64,000 nucleotides of DNA from Trichobilharzia szidati (taxonomy: Eukaryota; Platyhelminthes; Trematoda; Strigeidida; Schistosomatidae). The position numbers were made by a program, and so were the translations under genes. The stretch lies in the NCBI GenBank assembly GCA_944472155.2, contig OX235271.1, positions 105,475,256 to 105,539,255 on the forward strand. The letters run 5' to 3'. The notes beneath the pieces were generated by a model. That model was given only the letters and a program-made list of their open reading frames with translations, searched no databases and had not been told where the DNA came from. Position 1 is the stretch's first letter. Each line of letters begins with the position of its first letter. Shown here in pieces: positions 1 through 10,739 of the stretch.

Positions 1-892
1 TGGGTTTATCTATTTCGGTGACTTGAGGTGCCTTGCCATTGAGTTTAGTGAGCTGATTGCAAACACTCCTTCCAGTCACCGTCTTATCTGCTACAACATT
101 TATTTTTTTGTAGCTATCTTGTATCCTGCAACAGGATACGTTGTGTAATAGTGAATTTCTTAGCCTCTGTCTGTGTTTCAAACTTGAGGCGTATAGGGCA
201 GCAATGGTAGTGCTGACTCTTTTCAGTCTCTGACATTTTGTTTGGGAGTTAAGCATTTTTGCCACCCTAAGTAAGATATTTTGAACCTTCTTCAACCCCT
301 AATTATCCGGTATATTATAGACTATCGTACTTAATTTTGCATTTGGTCTTTTGATGACTTCTGTTGTGATGGAGTCTATCAGGTTGTCTACCTAGATGCA
401 TACAAAGACTTAGTAGAAATAAATATTTGTTCACTAAATTACAATGTACAACGAATATAAACATATCTGTCCCACTCCACATACTTTTTCTCTGCCCTCT
501 GGCACTTTTCTGCTCGCCTGTTCTGTTGTATTTGCCCTGTAGTAGAAGTTGCACTGATCTGCATCCAGACTGAAGCTGAGAAACAATTGAAGTCACTCAC
601 TCATATATTATCCCTCAAGTTTTGACTAGCAATGGCTCTGCATCCTTGATGAAATCCGCTGTCACCATAACAAGACGCTGTACAGCATCTTATACAAGCA
701 CTGTCAATGATCTAAAATGGCTTTTATATAGCTTTCGACGTGTTTATCAACTTACTCGTACGGACTTACCATGCAGTGACGAATGGCGGGCTCTGGGTGA
801 CTTGGGTGCAGTAAAACAAATCTGCTTGACAATGACCAATATTAATCTGCATTCAGTTGGATCCACATCTGGTATTACTTGCAATAAAAATG
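1..892. other. non-coding, no recognised feature
   Basis: Short open frames occur on both strands but none shows a family motif, splice context or biased composition. I see no repeat match to the rest of the window before about 893. Confidence 0.4.
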
Positions 893-1160
893 ATGTCAAA
901 ATCATACAAATAAATCACTGATTTCAAATTAATACCCAATTTGAACATAAAACAGGAACAAGATACGATGCCGCACACAACAATGTTATATGGAGGAATT
1001 GAGTTCAAGCTTTATTTTTTTCCCAAATATTGGTAATTTATCCGACACATACTTGGGTTTTTTGTTAATGCGAAGACAATATTTCTATATTTCTTTATGT
1101 GCTCCATTGAACGACTAGCTATCAAATTGTACTCACTAACTAGTGTCAGAGAGGACAGCA
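893..1160 (+). repeat. diverged CR1-type LINE 3' tail
   Basis: This stretch lines up loosely with 7470-7690, the tail following the CR1-like 3' end. Shared landmarks are a run reading atcactgatttcaaa, then cgcacacaacaa, then caagctttatttttttccca and gttaatgcgaagacaata. It is an older copy with several indels and no coding part left. Confidence 0.6.
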
Positions 1161-1482
1161 ACCATGTAATTTCACTATAAATCAAATTCATGTAATTTAA
1201 ATAATACTTATCCATGCCTGTACAACTGGTGTGTCCCACATAGATAGGAAATATATATTATTATTACCTCGGTTACCGATTATGTGTCAAATTCGCCAGG
1301 GTTTATGGTTCTGTTCAGGATGCTCAGAGGTGTAGGTTCACAGACCGGCTATTTTATGCCACTCACCTGTGTTGGTAGTTAAGATATTCTGCTCATGTTT
1401 TCTGAATATATCTTCCATTCATAGACTCACTACACCTTACTTCCCGAAGCTCAGTCTTCATCTCTTCTACAGACAGCTTTGG

Positions 1483-1749
1483 TCATTCAATTTCTGAAGT
1501 AAGTGTTGAAGCTGAACTTCGTGTCTGAAATTTTGTGACACGTGCATAAGTTGTAGTGAATAGGTCTATGTCAGGACCAGGAGCTGAGTTTGTAGAAGCG
1601 ATGCGGCTTCTAGTAGTAAGCGTATTCTTGCTCTCAGTTCCAGCTCCGTTAGAAGGTAGTGAAAAAGTAGTTCGGTGCTTCCGGCGTACTGGTGAGCAAC
1701 GTGACTCACCACTATATTTTGTGGGAGGTGTGCTGCCTGTTGTAGGAAG
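1483..1749 (-). CDS. possible terminal exon of an unidentified gene
   Basis: On the minus strand an acceptor-like cacatctcag is followed by 88 open codons and a TGA. The predicted peptide is rich in Ser, Thr, Pro and Arg, which is unlike most random frames here. I do not recognise a family, and the opposite strand is also open over part of it. No poly(A) signal was found close downstream. It may be the low-complexity tail of a host protein, or chance. Confidence 0.22.
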   Translation of the reverse strand, partial: LPTTGSTPPTKYSGESRCSPVRRKHRTTFSLPSNGAGTESKNTLTTRSRIASTNSAPGPDIDLFTTTYARVTKFQTRSSASTLTSEIE

Positions 1750-2009
1750 CTGAGATGTGCTATCAGTTAGCAGGTGAGTGAGTTGGCGGTTTTGTATTTA
1801 TATATATAATTTTAATAATCACTCTTCGAGGACTCCACTTGCTTCCTTCTGTGCTGCTGTCGTTTGTCTTCTTTTTTGTCTCACCATTTTAGCTTATAAA
1901 TGACTTTTTGAATGAAAATAAAGAATGTAGATATTTGACCACTCACAACGACGAGTGATCCGCAAACTCTACTGATTCTATATCCCACAAGTGCCTCGTG
2001 AGCTACCCA

Positions 2010-2526
2010 TTAACTTCCTCCACAACGCATCCTGGATGACAGTTGTGGAATATTACCTATATGCCAATAAAAAATCCCATTAACGTCTGTTGGGTGCCAA
2101 CAAATCTGGTTGTTCGAGAAATAATGAACACATCCTGATGGTTGCTTTTGAAATCTGACTGACTCGTGTGATAACAACTTCCAGCTCCTACATGCTCCAA
2201 TTGTCATTTTATATGGATTAATTCGCCATTATTCTGGTTCCTGATCGCATATGGACTGAAAATTGCCTATTGCTTTGGCAACACTTCTTTGTAGGTTTAA
2301 CTGGACACTTATTGCTCTGTTTCTGAGGTCGTTCTTCACTTCTTGAAATAGCTTTTAATAACGTGGTGACAAAGCACTTACCCAAATATACGCGGTTCAC
2401 TGGCTGACCATAAATATCAGCATGAAACGGAACGAAATTTGGCTTGGCGCTCAACTTTGATGGTGAAGGGTTTACAGTTTGGCATTTATAAGAGCCTGTT
2501 CTGATTGCTCGTGCCATTATCAAACG
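2010..2526 (-). other. two adjacent open segments, unassigned
   Basis: Two minus-strand open stretches (about 2218-2523 and 2060-2215) have a reasonably protein-like composition and lie in different frames. No GT-AG pair between them would join them: there is no GT in the roughly 40 nt separating the frames. They could be exons with unseen borders, a frameshifted pseudogene, or chance. No motif was recognised. Confidence 0.15.
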
Positions 2527-2759
2527 ATTTAAACCTATGAAAGAGTATTAATTTGTGATGTTTCACGATTGTAATTTATAACATAACTAATCGTGCCTGT
2601 AAAAAAGGCATGTATTTCACGTAAACACTCGTTTATGCGAAATATAAGTTATTATTATCATAATCTGTGTTGATAGTTCAGATATGCCTGGCGAAACATT
2701 ATAATATCATAATGTAGCTCTTGCTAACTTAGCAGTACTCCGCTGCCTTACAAGAGAAT

Positions 2760-2965
2760 AATACTCAGGGCTGTTTAAGGATGCATCTGTTACCGATATT
2801 ATAAAGGGAATGCAGAGATGCACAATCACACCACAACGCAGAAACTGCGCTCCTGTTCTTTGGGAACCAAAGAGCCTGAAAAGTGATTCAGTCAGCACAG
2901 ACAAACAGAATGATCCTCGAAGGCGAAACAGCTGAGGTTCAATCGAAATGACAAACCTCGTTGAC
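2760..2965 (-). repeat. repeat unit shared with 4620-4805
   Basis: Read on the plus strand, both places contain gatgcac followed by aatcacaccacaacg-like text, and then cagtc..cacagacaa..cag and ggcgaaac.g.tgaggtt in the same order. Similarity is patchy (roughly two thirds by eye). The two units flank the degraded Gypsy remnant, so they may be old terminal parts of the same element, but I cannot show that. Confidence 0.35.
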
Positions 2966-2979
2966 TCCCCACATGGTCT

Positions 2980-4425
2980 CCATATGTGTAATGTTGGGGA
3001 TGACGATGAGCAGGTCATCCATGTACGCTTTGGCAGACGTCAGTTCACGCATTAAATCATCTATAAATATGAAAAGTCTGTACAATATTCTGAGGACCAA
3101 ATGGCACCTACAAAATATCACAACCTGAACTGGGTGGTGTTGGTCATTTTAGCTGTATCTTCTCCAGTCGTCGGAATATTGTGATGGGGGTGAACTAAGT
3201 CTATTTACGCGAATATCTTTTGGCGCATAGGTGGCACAGCCGTAGAGTGCTCCTCGATGAGGCAGGTGGTTCGAGGTTTGATCTCCGGCCGACGCACCCC
3301 TTTACCCAGCTAAGCCAGTAGTAAGACTGGTAAAGAGGGAAGGTTAGGCCTGAGGCTAGCAACCCCTTCCTTTAAAAATAATCACCACTGCTACAGAAAC
3401 TTCAATTCTTCAGCTTGAAGCCGTATGTTCCACTGGGAACGTAAAGGAATAAAAACAAAAACAAAAACTCCGGTGAATCGAAGACTACTAGTAAGGTCTT
3501 GAATGTGTGGTACTGGGTATCTATCTTGGGAGGTTTGCTTATTGAAGGCTCTAGCTATTTCTAGTTTTTCCGAGGCTAATCTTCTTGGTTTAGTGAGAAC
3601 TAGAAGTGTGAGTAATTTTTGGACCAAACTTAGAATTTGGAGGGTTGGTCGCCCTTGGATATGCGATTTCCCCAATGTCATCTGCAACCTCCCGGCCCAC
3701 AGTGATGAAAACTACATTGCATTCAACACATAGTGCTACCTGCCTTGCCATTCGAATACCGGGAGGATGCTTTCACTGTTAACCGTCCCCTCCCACTGTC
3801 TACCAGAAAGTCGTACCTTTCTAAGAAGATTATTTCGGCCATAGTGGAAATCTATGGAAGCTATCACCTAAACCTGATGATATTTGTAAATAGTTTCCTC
3901 TCCGAACTCGAAATCAGAGCTATATTGGAGACATGCCGCGTTATAGGTGAGGTTATCGTACCGAAGTGGCCTCTATTTTGACATGACACTGAGTGGAACT
4001 TCTCTATCAACGAAGAATTTCATGTCCGGATTATATTTTGTGACGTAATAAGGGACTGTCCGGAACCTCTTCTAAGTACTGCTACCTGAGACAGGGCCAA
4101 TAGTTTCTGTTTTGGCTGTGATGTGGCTTAGGCCAGATTCGTGTGTGCATTCTTCTGATTGTGTACCAATCCCCATTTATCTGGCTTGTCTGGGTCTGCT
4201 TCTTGATCGAAGACTATGCTTGTTGGGCGATCGTCCCCGATTACTATGTGCCAGCTGTATTTGTGCTACTGTTTTCGGCAACGCCTGGCCACACATTCTG
4301 TGAAAACCAGGTCGTCACCGATGCACATGCAGTTCTCCTGCTTTTCTGTGTGATGTGCCCTCTCCAACGTTCGATCTGCGATGCTCGCCAACTGTTCAAG
4401 AGCGAAGTCGAGATTTAAGCATCTA
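2980..4425 (-). pseudogene. degraded Ty3/Gypsy gag-pol remnant
   Basis: Minus-strand fragments appear in the order expected for a Gypsy element. A gag-like stretch with an IADRTLER-type helix and an ARRCRK zinc-knuckle remnant lies at about 4250-4418. A piece resembling the end of the protease (DFLVDSGRGRL) lies at about 3800-3870. A reverse-transcriptase segment with KQTSQDRYPVPHIQDL is at about 3500-3580, and further RT text with IDLVHPHHNIPT and AYMDDLL (the YxDD catalytic box) is at about 2990-3210. Several stops and frame changes interrupt it. It resembles the better-preserved Gypsy copies at 40.6-45.0 and 47.3-52.5 kb but is much older. The RT is split by a SINE at 3223-3468. It is not functional. 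Confidence 0.75.
3223..3468 (+). repeat. tRNA-derived SINE inside Gypsy RT
   Basis: The head has a Pol III A-box-like ggtggcacag and a B-box-like ggtttgatctcc, and ends in ccgacgc, the 3' acceptor strand also seen in the intact head at 30463-30534. A unique body follows, then a tail with cttgaagccgtatgttccac and an A-rich end with caaaaacaaaaac. The Gypsy RT text resumes on either side, so the SINE inserted into an existing Gypsy copy. I found no clear target-site duplication. Confidence 0.7.
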
Positions 4426-4429
4426 GGAA

Positions 4430-5439
4430 ACCAGTTAGTTGTGCTGCTAGAATAATTTTGAACTCGTTTCCACTTATTTCGACTAGATTAAGTGCTCACA
4501 ATTGATGTGCGACTATCGATCCTGCTAGACGAGGGTACTAGCCACACCAATTGCTGACTATTTGGGTTGGCCCACGTCACCTGGTGGCCAGGCTGCTCTT
4601 GACACTACGCCATCTAGCGAAAGGACAATTTAAGACTAACGACTGCTGAAAGAGGTACCTATTAGCGATGATGCACAGGGGGATAATCACACCCCAACGA
4701 ATCTGCCAAGATCTTATTCCCTGAGAATTATCTTGACCACCGTGTCCTTCAGTCCTCACAGACAACCAGATTCGCCGTTGATGGTGAAACGGTTGAGGTT
4801 TAGCTGGTTTAGAGAACTATTTTGGGACCCTACAAGCACTCGTTGCGTGTTGTGCTTACTCCAGAAGGTCTGGCATCCACCCCAACATTAGCACAGCCTC
4901 CCTAACCGTCCTGTCTCCCACTATTGCAAGCGGTGCAGAACTATGTATGGCACTGTCTTCCGTGTTCTCCTCTCGAAACGACCACTTTTGAGATGGTTTC
5001 CGAACAATGACAGGCATTCTACATCCTCATAAATAAGCACTGTGTGTGACGAGGTCAACTCGTCTCTAATCTCATAAGATAACTAAGAATACATGTCACT
5101 ATGGCTAGTATTCTCAGACTTGATGCTTTGCCAGTCGACGAGGTGCTGCAGCTGAGCGAACCATATTCCTGGATCATGTCGATTAACTCAGATAATCTAA
5201 CTTTTGTCGATATTAGGGGATCTACCTCCATGGAAACAGTTTTTAAAACCAGATCCTGTGGCTGTTAAATGGAGCGACTTTATTGCATATCCCATCAATG
5301 ACGTTTGTCTCAATGTTGCTATTGGTTTCAAGTGGCCTTGGTTTCGGGGCGAGATTTAACTGATATAATATTGTGATTTCGTAGACATATCTCAGGCTTA
5401 TACGTGAAAGAAAGTTATTATCCAGTAATAAGGAAAAGT
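4430..5439. other. non-coding; second copy of a repeat unit
   Basis: 4620-4805 is the partner of the repeat unit at 2760-2965. The rest contains no gene I can support. Confidence 0.4.
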
Positions 5440-6760
5440 TGTTCAGAAGGTAAGGAGTACGTTATTTTTCAGTTTATTTGTGTATATACTATTGTGCACT
5501 GAGTTGCATTGAGTTCTTAGTGCAACTGTATGTAACTGCATTTACATAAAGTGAAACATTAGGAATGCTCCTGTTTCTAGAATAAAAACATTATTATTAT
5601 CACTAAGTTTAGTAATGAAGAATGGAATTTCTTCAACGTCAATGTCATTTAATTGAAGTTGTAATCTGTGTAGGCCCTCGGAGGAATAAATTCGGCATGG
5701 AGATCTCCTGTGTAAACCGAAAGTGCTTTTAGTTTAGTAAATCTTACTGACTTCCTGTATAAATTTGATATTTGTCAAGTGCATATTTCAAATCTGCTGG
5801 AGTATTCAGTAAAGTAAAAGTTGTGGTGCATGATTCCAAGACTTGTTGTAGTCATTGGTATTGCCAGGATACCACTTACTCGTTTTATGCACCCAAAATA
5901 TACAAATCTCGCTTTATTGAGGAAACACTATAATGCCTGCAAAAGTACTGCGTCAGTTAATGAGTTTCATAAATTCTACAGAATGTTTTCTATTCAGCGA
6001 TTACTGTTTGCGAATTATCCGAGAAAACACATTTCCGATTGGGATGTAACACAAGACTAAATTCTTAAACTGTCATCCTTATATCATTTCAATCCAATCA
6101 CACATATATCAGTAGGATAGTCTATAAATGACTTTAGAGACTTATCATCATCATCAACTTACAGTCTACTGATGATACTGTACACCTAGACTATGAGAAG
6201 TAAACCCTGAAACTGGAAGATATGAAAAGAATACCGGTGTTTGATTATAGGTGTCTATGTTCTGTCTCATGATTAAAGCAGTATAATATGGCGATTGCTC
6301 TTGGGGTTACGCATAAAGTGTTAAGTGAGGAGGGTAAGTTAGTCTTCAAGGTTGGGAAGCTGAATAGGTTGAGATGGCTATAACACGTGATTGCATACCA
6401 AGCCATCGCCTTCCTCGAGGGATAATGTTAGCCAGCACATGTTAAGGTTCAAAATGTGTTTGGGTCGGTCGAATGAAAAACTGCTATTGGTTCATAAAAT
6501 CGTTGACAGTCAGCTAGAAGAACTACTAGATATATGTCTGCAAGTCTTTGTTTATGGAACAGATGCATTCACTCTGTGTAATCTCACGTATCTATTCAAC
6601 TCATGTTGTCACTATTTATTTTCCGTCAAATTTTCGCTCGTTAAACTTCCATTTAGTTTTATGTCTTTACCTTTGTGTGGTGCATGGAATGTGGTAAACT
6701 AAACAGTTGGACTTCTTTGCGAAGTCATACTGAGAGCCAAGCAGAATGAAACAGGGTAGG
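5440..6760 (+). repeat. RTE-derived composite repeat, copy 1
   Basis: This aligns over most of its length with 8395-9490. Around 6150-6390 the plus strand decodes, with stops, to the C-terminal part of an RTE-type LINE polymerase: a YADDTVHL relic of the RT active site, LKLEDMKRIPVFDYRCL and LNRLRWL, which match the conserved LEDMRRLxVFDHRCL and LRWLGHV signatures of that family. The last 200 bases (tgcattcactctgtgtaat to ggaatgtggtaaact) are a shared 3' tail also found at 9300-9450 and 26930-27050. It is dead and internally deleted. Confidence 0.65.
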
Positions 6761-6774
6761 CATAACTAAATGCG

Positions 6775-7690
6775 AAACACTGAATTGATGACAATGGCTA
6801 CAAACTAAGACACACTAAGGGTACAGTAGCTATCGAACAATGTAAAACAACCACCAGGCAAAAGTTTTACTTGATTAGGTATGCACAGATATGGAATAAA
6901 CTACCAATGGAAATGCGTCAAGCAAGTACATTGGCCTCCTTCAAAAAGGTGCTTAATGACAAACTACAAGAGTTTGCAAACGACAGTAGTTCTAGTTCCT
7001 ATCTGAGAGCCTCCGAAATTATAGGTCCATTTAATGTATAAGCTTAAATACCACACCTGTTGTTTTTTGCCTATATTTATAATTCTAGATAAAACACTAA
7101 CGGTTAAGATAGGTATCCTCAAACAGACAAGAAATCTCGTTTGTAAAACTACTACCCAACACAATAAGTGGAATAAAATGGACATAAACCAACAACATGA
7201 AAAAGGTATAACTCACCACAACATCACAAGGACAGATGAACGCCCGTTGGGCACCATATATACCTCACCAACTGCAACCCACCTTTCCTTAGATAATGTG
7301 ATGAACTTATATCCATAATGTTGCTGAGCAGTTAATATTCTCAACTCCTGTCGGAACAGCTGAAACTCATAAACCTTCCTCACGCTAAGAAAATACCCAC
7401 AAGCAGTAGAAATCCATAAATTAATGCGTCCGAAGCTTATGTACTTACTCCCAACAATGACATTGAAGATCAAATGAGATAAACACATCACTGATTTCAA
7501 AATAACACATCAATGAACTATAATTCGAGGACTCTGCACACAACAAAGTTATGCATGAATATTTACTTCAAGCTTTATTTTTTTCCCAGGCACTTATAAT
7601 CCATCCACCAAAGACCTGGTTTTTTTTGTTAATGCGAAGACAATACTCCTGTATTTCCTGTTGTGTTGCACTCACTGACAATCTAGCAGA
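6775..7690 (+). repeat. CR1/Jockey-like LINE 3' end
   Basis: This is a 5'-truncated copy whose first part (about 6785-7041) is open and encodes the C terminus of a CR1/Jockey-type polymerase, with IWNKLPMEMRQA and LASFKKVLNDKL before a TAA. The remainder is 3' UTR. From 6790 it runs nearly base for base with 63225-64000, where the same family carries its RT domain. It lacks the small deletion that removes the IWNKLP region from the 63.3-kb copy, so it is the better guide to the intact 3' end. Confidence 0.8.
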
Positions 7691-8394
7691 TTTTTCCAAC
7701 TTTGCACAGAAATGATTGTGTATGAGTGAAAAGGCTGTTTTATACTACTGGGATTAACATTTATCAAGTGTATGTATAATCTCCAGCGAACATGTAAAGC
7801 ATATCTTGCCACTGCCTGCAAATTGTGATTGAATTATATGGTTCTATTTCTGTAACAATTTGATGATGCCTGTAAACTGGCGTCCCTCATGTACTGTACT
7901 ATGAGAATAAATTTATTTATGAATAATGATCTCCAGAATGTCAACAAATGATAATTGCAGTTCTTAATCTTGCTTTTGCTAAATGACAAATAAATACCTT
8001 TCAGTAACCTCTTCATCCACCCGGGATTCGTCTCCTACTTTGCAAGTGTTTTTTGTGCTTTATCACTTTTGTGCTAAGCTTTCAGTTATTCAGCATATGC
8101 CGTTGTTGACTAAGGACCTAGATGACATTAATTCAGTTTCGGTCGTGCAAACACGAGTCCTGTGCAGGTGAGTGGTTGCATTATCATTTCTCAAATGGTA
8201 TACAGCATACTGTATATTAGGGTAAATCTTCTGCCTTGCTTGCTGAAGGTTGTGTTCCTCAGGGTACCGTTATCTCTCCTTTTCTTTTTTCTCTCTCGTC
8301 TTACATGACTTTTCTCTTTCTAATGAGAGCAACTTTGTCAAATACGCCGGTTATCTGACCGTCTCACTCTTTGTCATGTCACATGTGTCACCAG
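7691..8394. other. non-coding, no recognised feature
   Basis: No coding or repeat signal was recognised between the CR1 tail and the second RTE-derived composite. Confidence 0.35.
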
Positions 8395-9490
8395 GAGGAC
8401 TTTATTTTTGAGTTTATTCATATATATACTGTTGCGCATCGAGTTGCACTGCGATTCCACATGTAGCAAAAGATTATGAATACCTTGCTCTTCTCTTCTG
8501 CATAAGAAAGTTACTTCACAAGAACCGCTATATTAATCTCAGTAAGGACAAATATGAATTTCTCCACTTCAATGTTGTGAGTTAATTTGTGAACTGTGTA
8601 GGCCCCTAAAGTAATACATTTGGCATGCATGCTGCATAGTGAAATCAGGAGTGTGCATGTTGTACTAAATATTCTGCTCTTTCTGTATGGATTCCATGTT
8701 CATGAAGTGACCATTTACTAACTGCTGAGTGTTGCATGTGATCCAGCTGAAATTAAAACTGATAATTCTAGGAATTTATATCGTTTTTATTGGTAGCGGT
8801 TCACAGCCTATTGATTTTACACAAGTACAATACCCATTGCTCACTTTACTGAGGAGACATTAACTATGATTCCAGAAAAGTAGTACGTCCGTATGTGAAT
8901 TTCATGAATCTGTAGATTGCATTCCATTCACTTAATACTGAAACTAAACTATGAGGGAACTGATATTTCCAAGAAGGATATAATACAAGGCTCATTTCTA
9001 CAACTGTCATCCTTATTTTAGTTCACTTTCATCATACATGTATTAACAGAATTGTGTGTCACTCACTTCAGGGACTAACCAGGGAAAAGTCTTGTCAACT
9101 TAGTGTATGCTAATGACATTGTCCACCTACGTTGTGAGAAGTGACCATTGAAACTGGAAGATATGAAAAGACTACTGGTTTTTGATCATAGTGTCTGTTC
9201 CCTTTGTTCTGCGTTAAGTACTCTAATATGGTGAGTAATATTTGGGTGAAGCTTAGTGTAAAGTAGAAATGTGACTTCAAACGTTGTTAATAACACAGAT
9301 GCATTCACTCTGTGTAATTTTACATTTCTGAGCAACCCTTGTGTTCTTTCCATATCACTGTTCGTTTTCCATGACATTTATGCTCATTAGAGTTCCATTT
9401 GATTTCTTTTTTCTCTACCTTTGTGTGCTACATGGAATGTGATAACGTAAACAGGTGCACTTGTTTGCAAGCTTCTCTGTTGAAAGTCAG
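8395..9490 (+). repeat. RTE-derived composite repeat, copy 2
   Basis: This is the diverged partner of 5440-6760, with the same order of landmarks. These are a start reading ttattttt.agtttatt, the phrase gtgtaggccc, the relic VYANDIVHL with KLEDMKRLLVFDHS of an RTE polymerase, and the common 3' tail. Many stops are present. The two copies share the same non-canonical upstream part, so the composite itself was amplified. Confidence 0.6.
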
Positions 9491-10739
9491 TCTGTCAGAA
9501 TGATCTATAATGAAATGCTAAAACGTGGATAAAAATAAGCAAAATGTCAACAAATGATAATCGCATTTTTCTATTCGGTTCTCGTCTAACTGAAAAGGAG
9601 TTGTCTTACAATAACTTCTCCTCTTACTCAAGATAACTTTTACACTCTGTCCCGTTTCTTAAGTACTCAATGGATTTCCCAGTTCCTTAAATTGTCCAGA
9701 TAAAGTGCACTGAAGAAAACATAAACCGAAAGTCAGTAACACGGACATAAGAATTAGTGCTAATAGAAGTGAATTAGATGGGTGATTTTTTTAAACCTGT
9801 AGTACGCTTAACTAAAATACTCATGTATATGAATGAATCATTCACAAGATGCTTGTATCACAGAGGGCACTGAAACATAAAGTAAGTCTAACATGAAATA
9901 CCTTGGAGATGTTATTACTTCATAATATGAGATACAATAATGTACGAGATGCTGCGAATTCAACACTGAAACATTAATACTGATTTCGAACAAAGCAAAT
10001 TATTATTACTGTTGCACCTCGCTGCAGTGTTAATCTGCTTATACCCTTATTATTGCTGTATCCTAAGTATTGCACTCATTTTCTCATTTCCTTGCACTGT
10101 GTAAATAGTGTGCAACGAAGAAGTTACAGTGAACTATAAGTAAGTAACGTTGACGCAAGAAATGGTAGCAGTCGAAAGAAATGAAATGAGTTGAAGACCT
10201 TGTAATATTACTAGTAATCTCCCTTATTCCAAAACAGTACTTGACTTATTTACCTATACATTTTAACGTGTCTTCTAATTATCTTATTTTTGTCTTTGTA
10301 GACATTACCTCAGGTGCCGTTGTACGGATCGTCTGGAAGCAGCCTTTAAATTCATCTACCTTCCGCGAAGTTTGACGTACGAAAAGTCAAAATTTTACTG
10401 ACTGGAAGACGCTACAATTGGTGTTACTCACGTTATAGCAACGTATGCCTGTAATAACATTACCTACATAGTAAATACAATGCTAGTTACAAAAACTCGT
10501 CATTATCTCTTCATTGCGTACTTACAAGAAAAAAGCGTTCACCTTACTTCTCATACTAAGTACTGGAGATTCCGCCTAGTATTCACTTTTACTTGCTCTC
10601 TAGAAAATGCTTTCTACTATATTCGCAAATGACTATTAGACTTCTGTCACATGAAACGGTAAAACATAAGGCGTATGCAGTTTAGAAGTTAGGGTATATT
10701 TGCATTTATTGACACAAAATTTATGTACATCTTCCATTA
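9491..10739. other. non-coding 3' flank of transposase gene
   Basis: AT-rich sequence with no recognised gene. I looked for inverted repeats matching the 12.82-13.7 kb side that could be termini of the Mutator-like element and found none by eye. Confidence 0.35.

Noticed and set aside
4112..4418. Hydrophobic Leu/Cys-rich open frames on the plus strand
   Set aside because: The opposite strand carries the Gypsy gag relic in the order expected with the RT remnant, so these are shadows.
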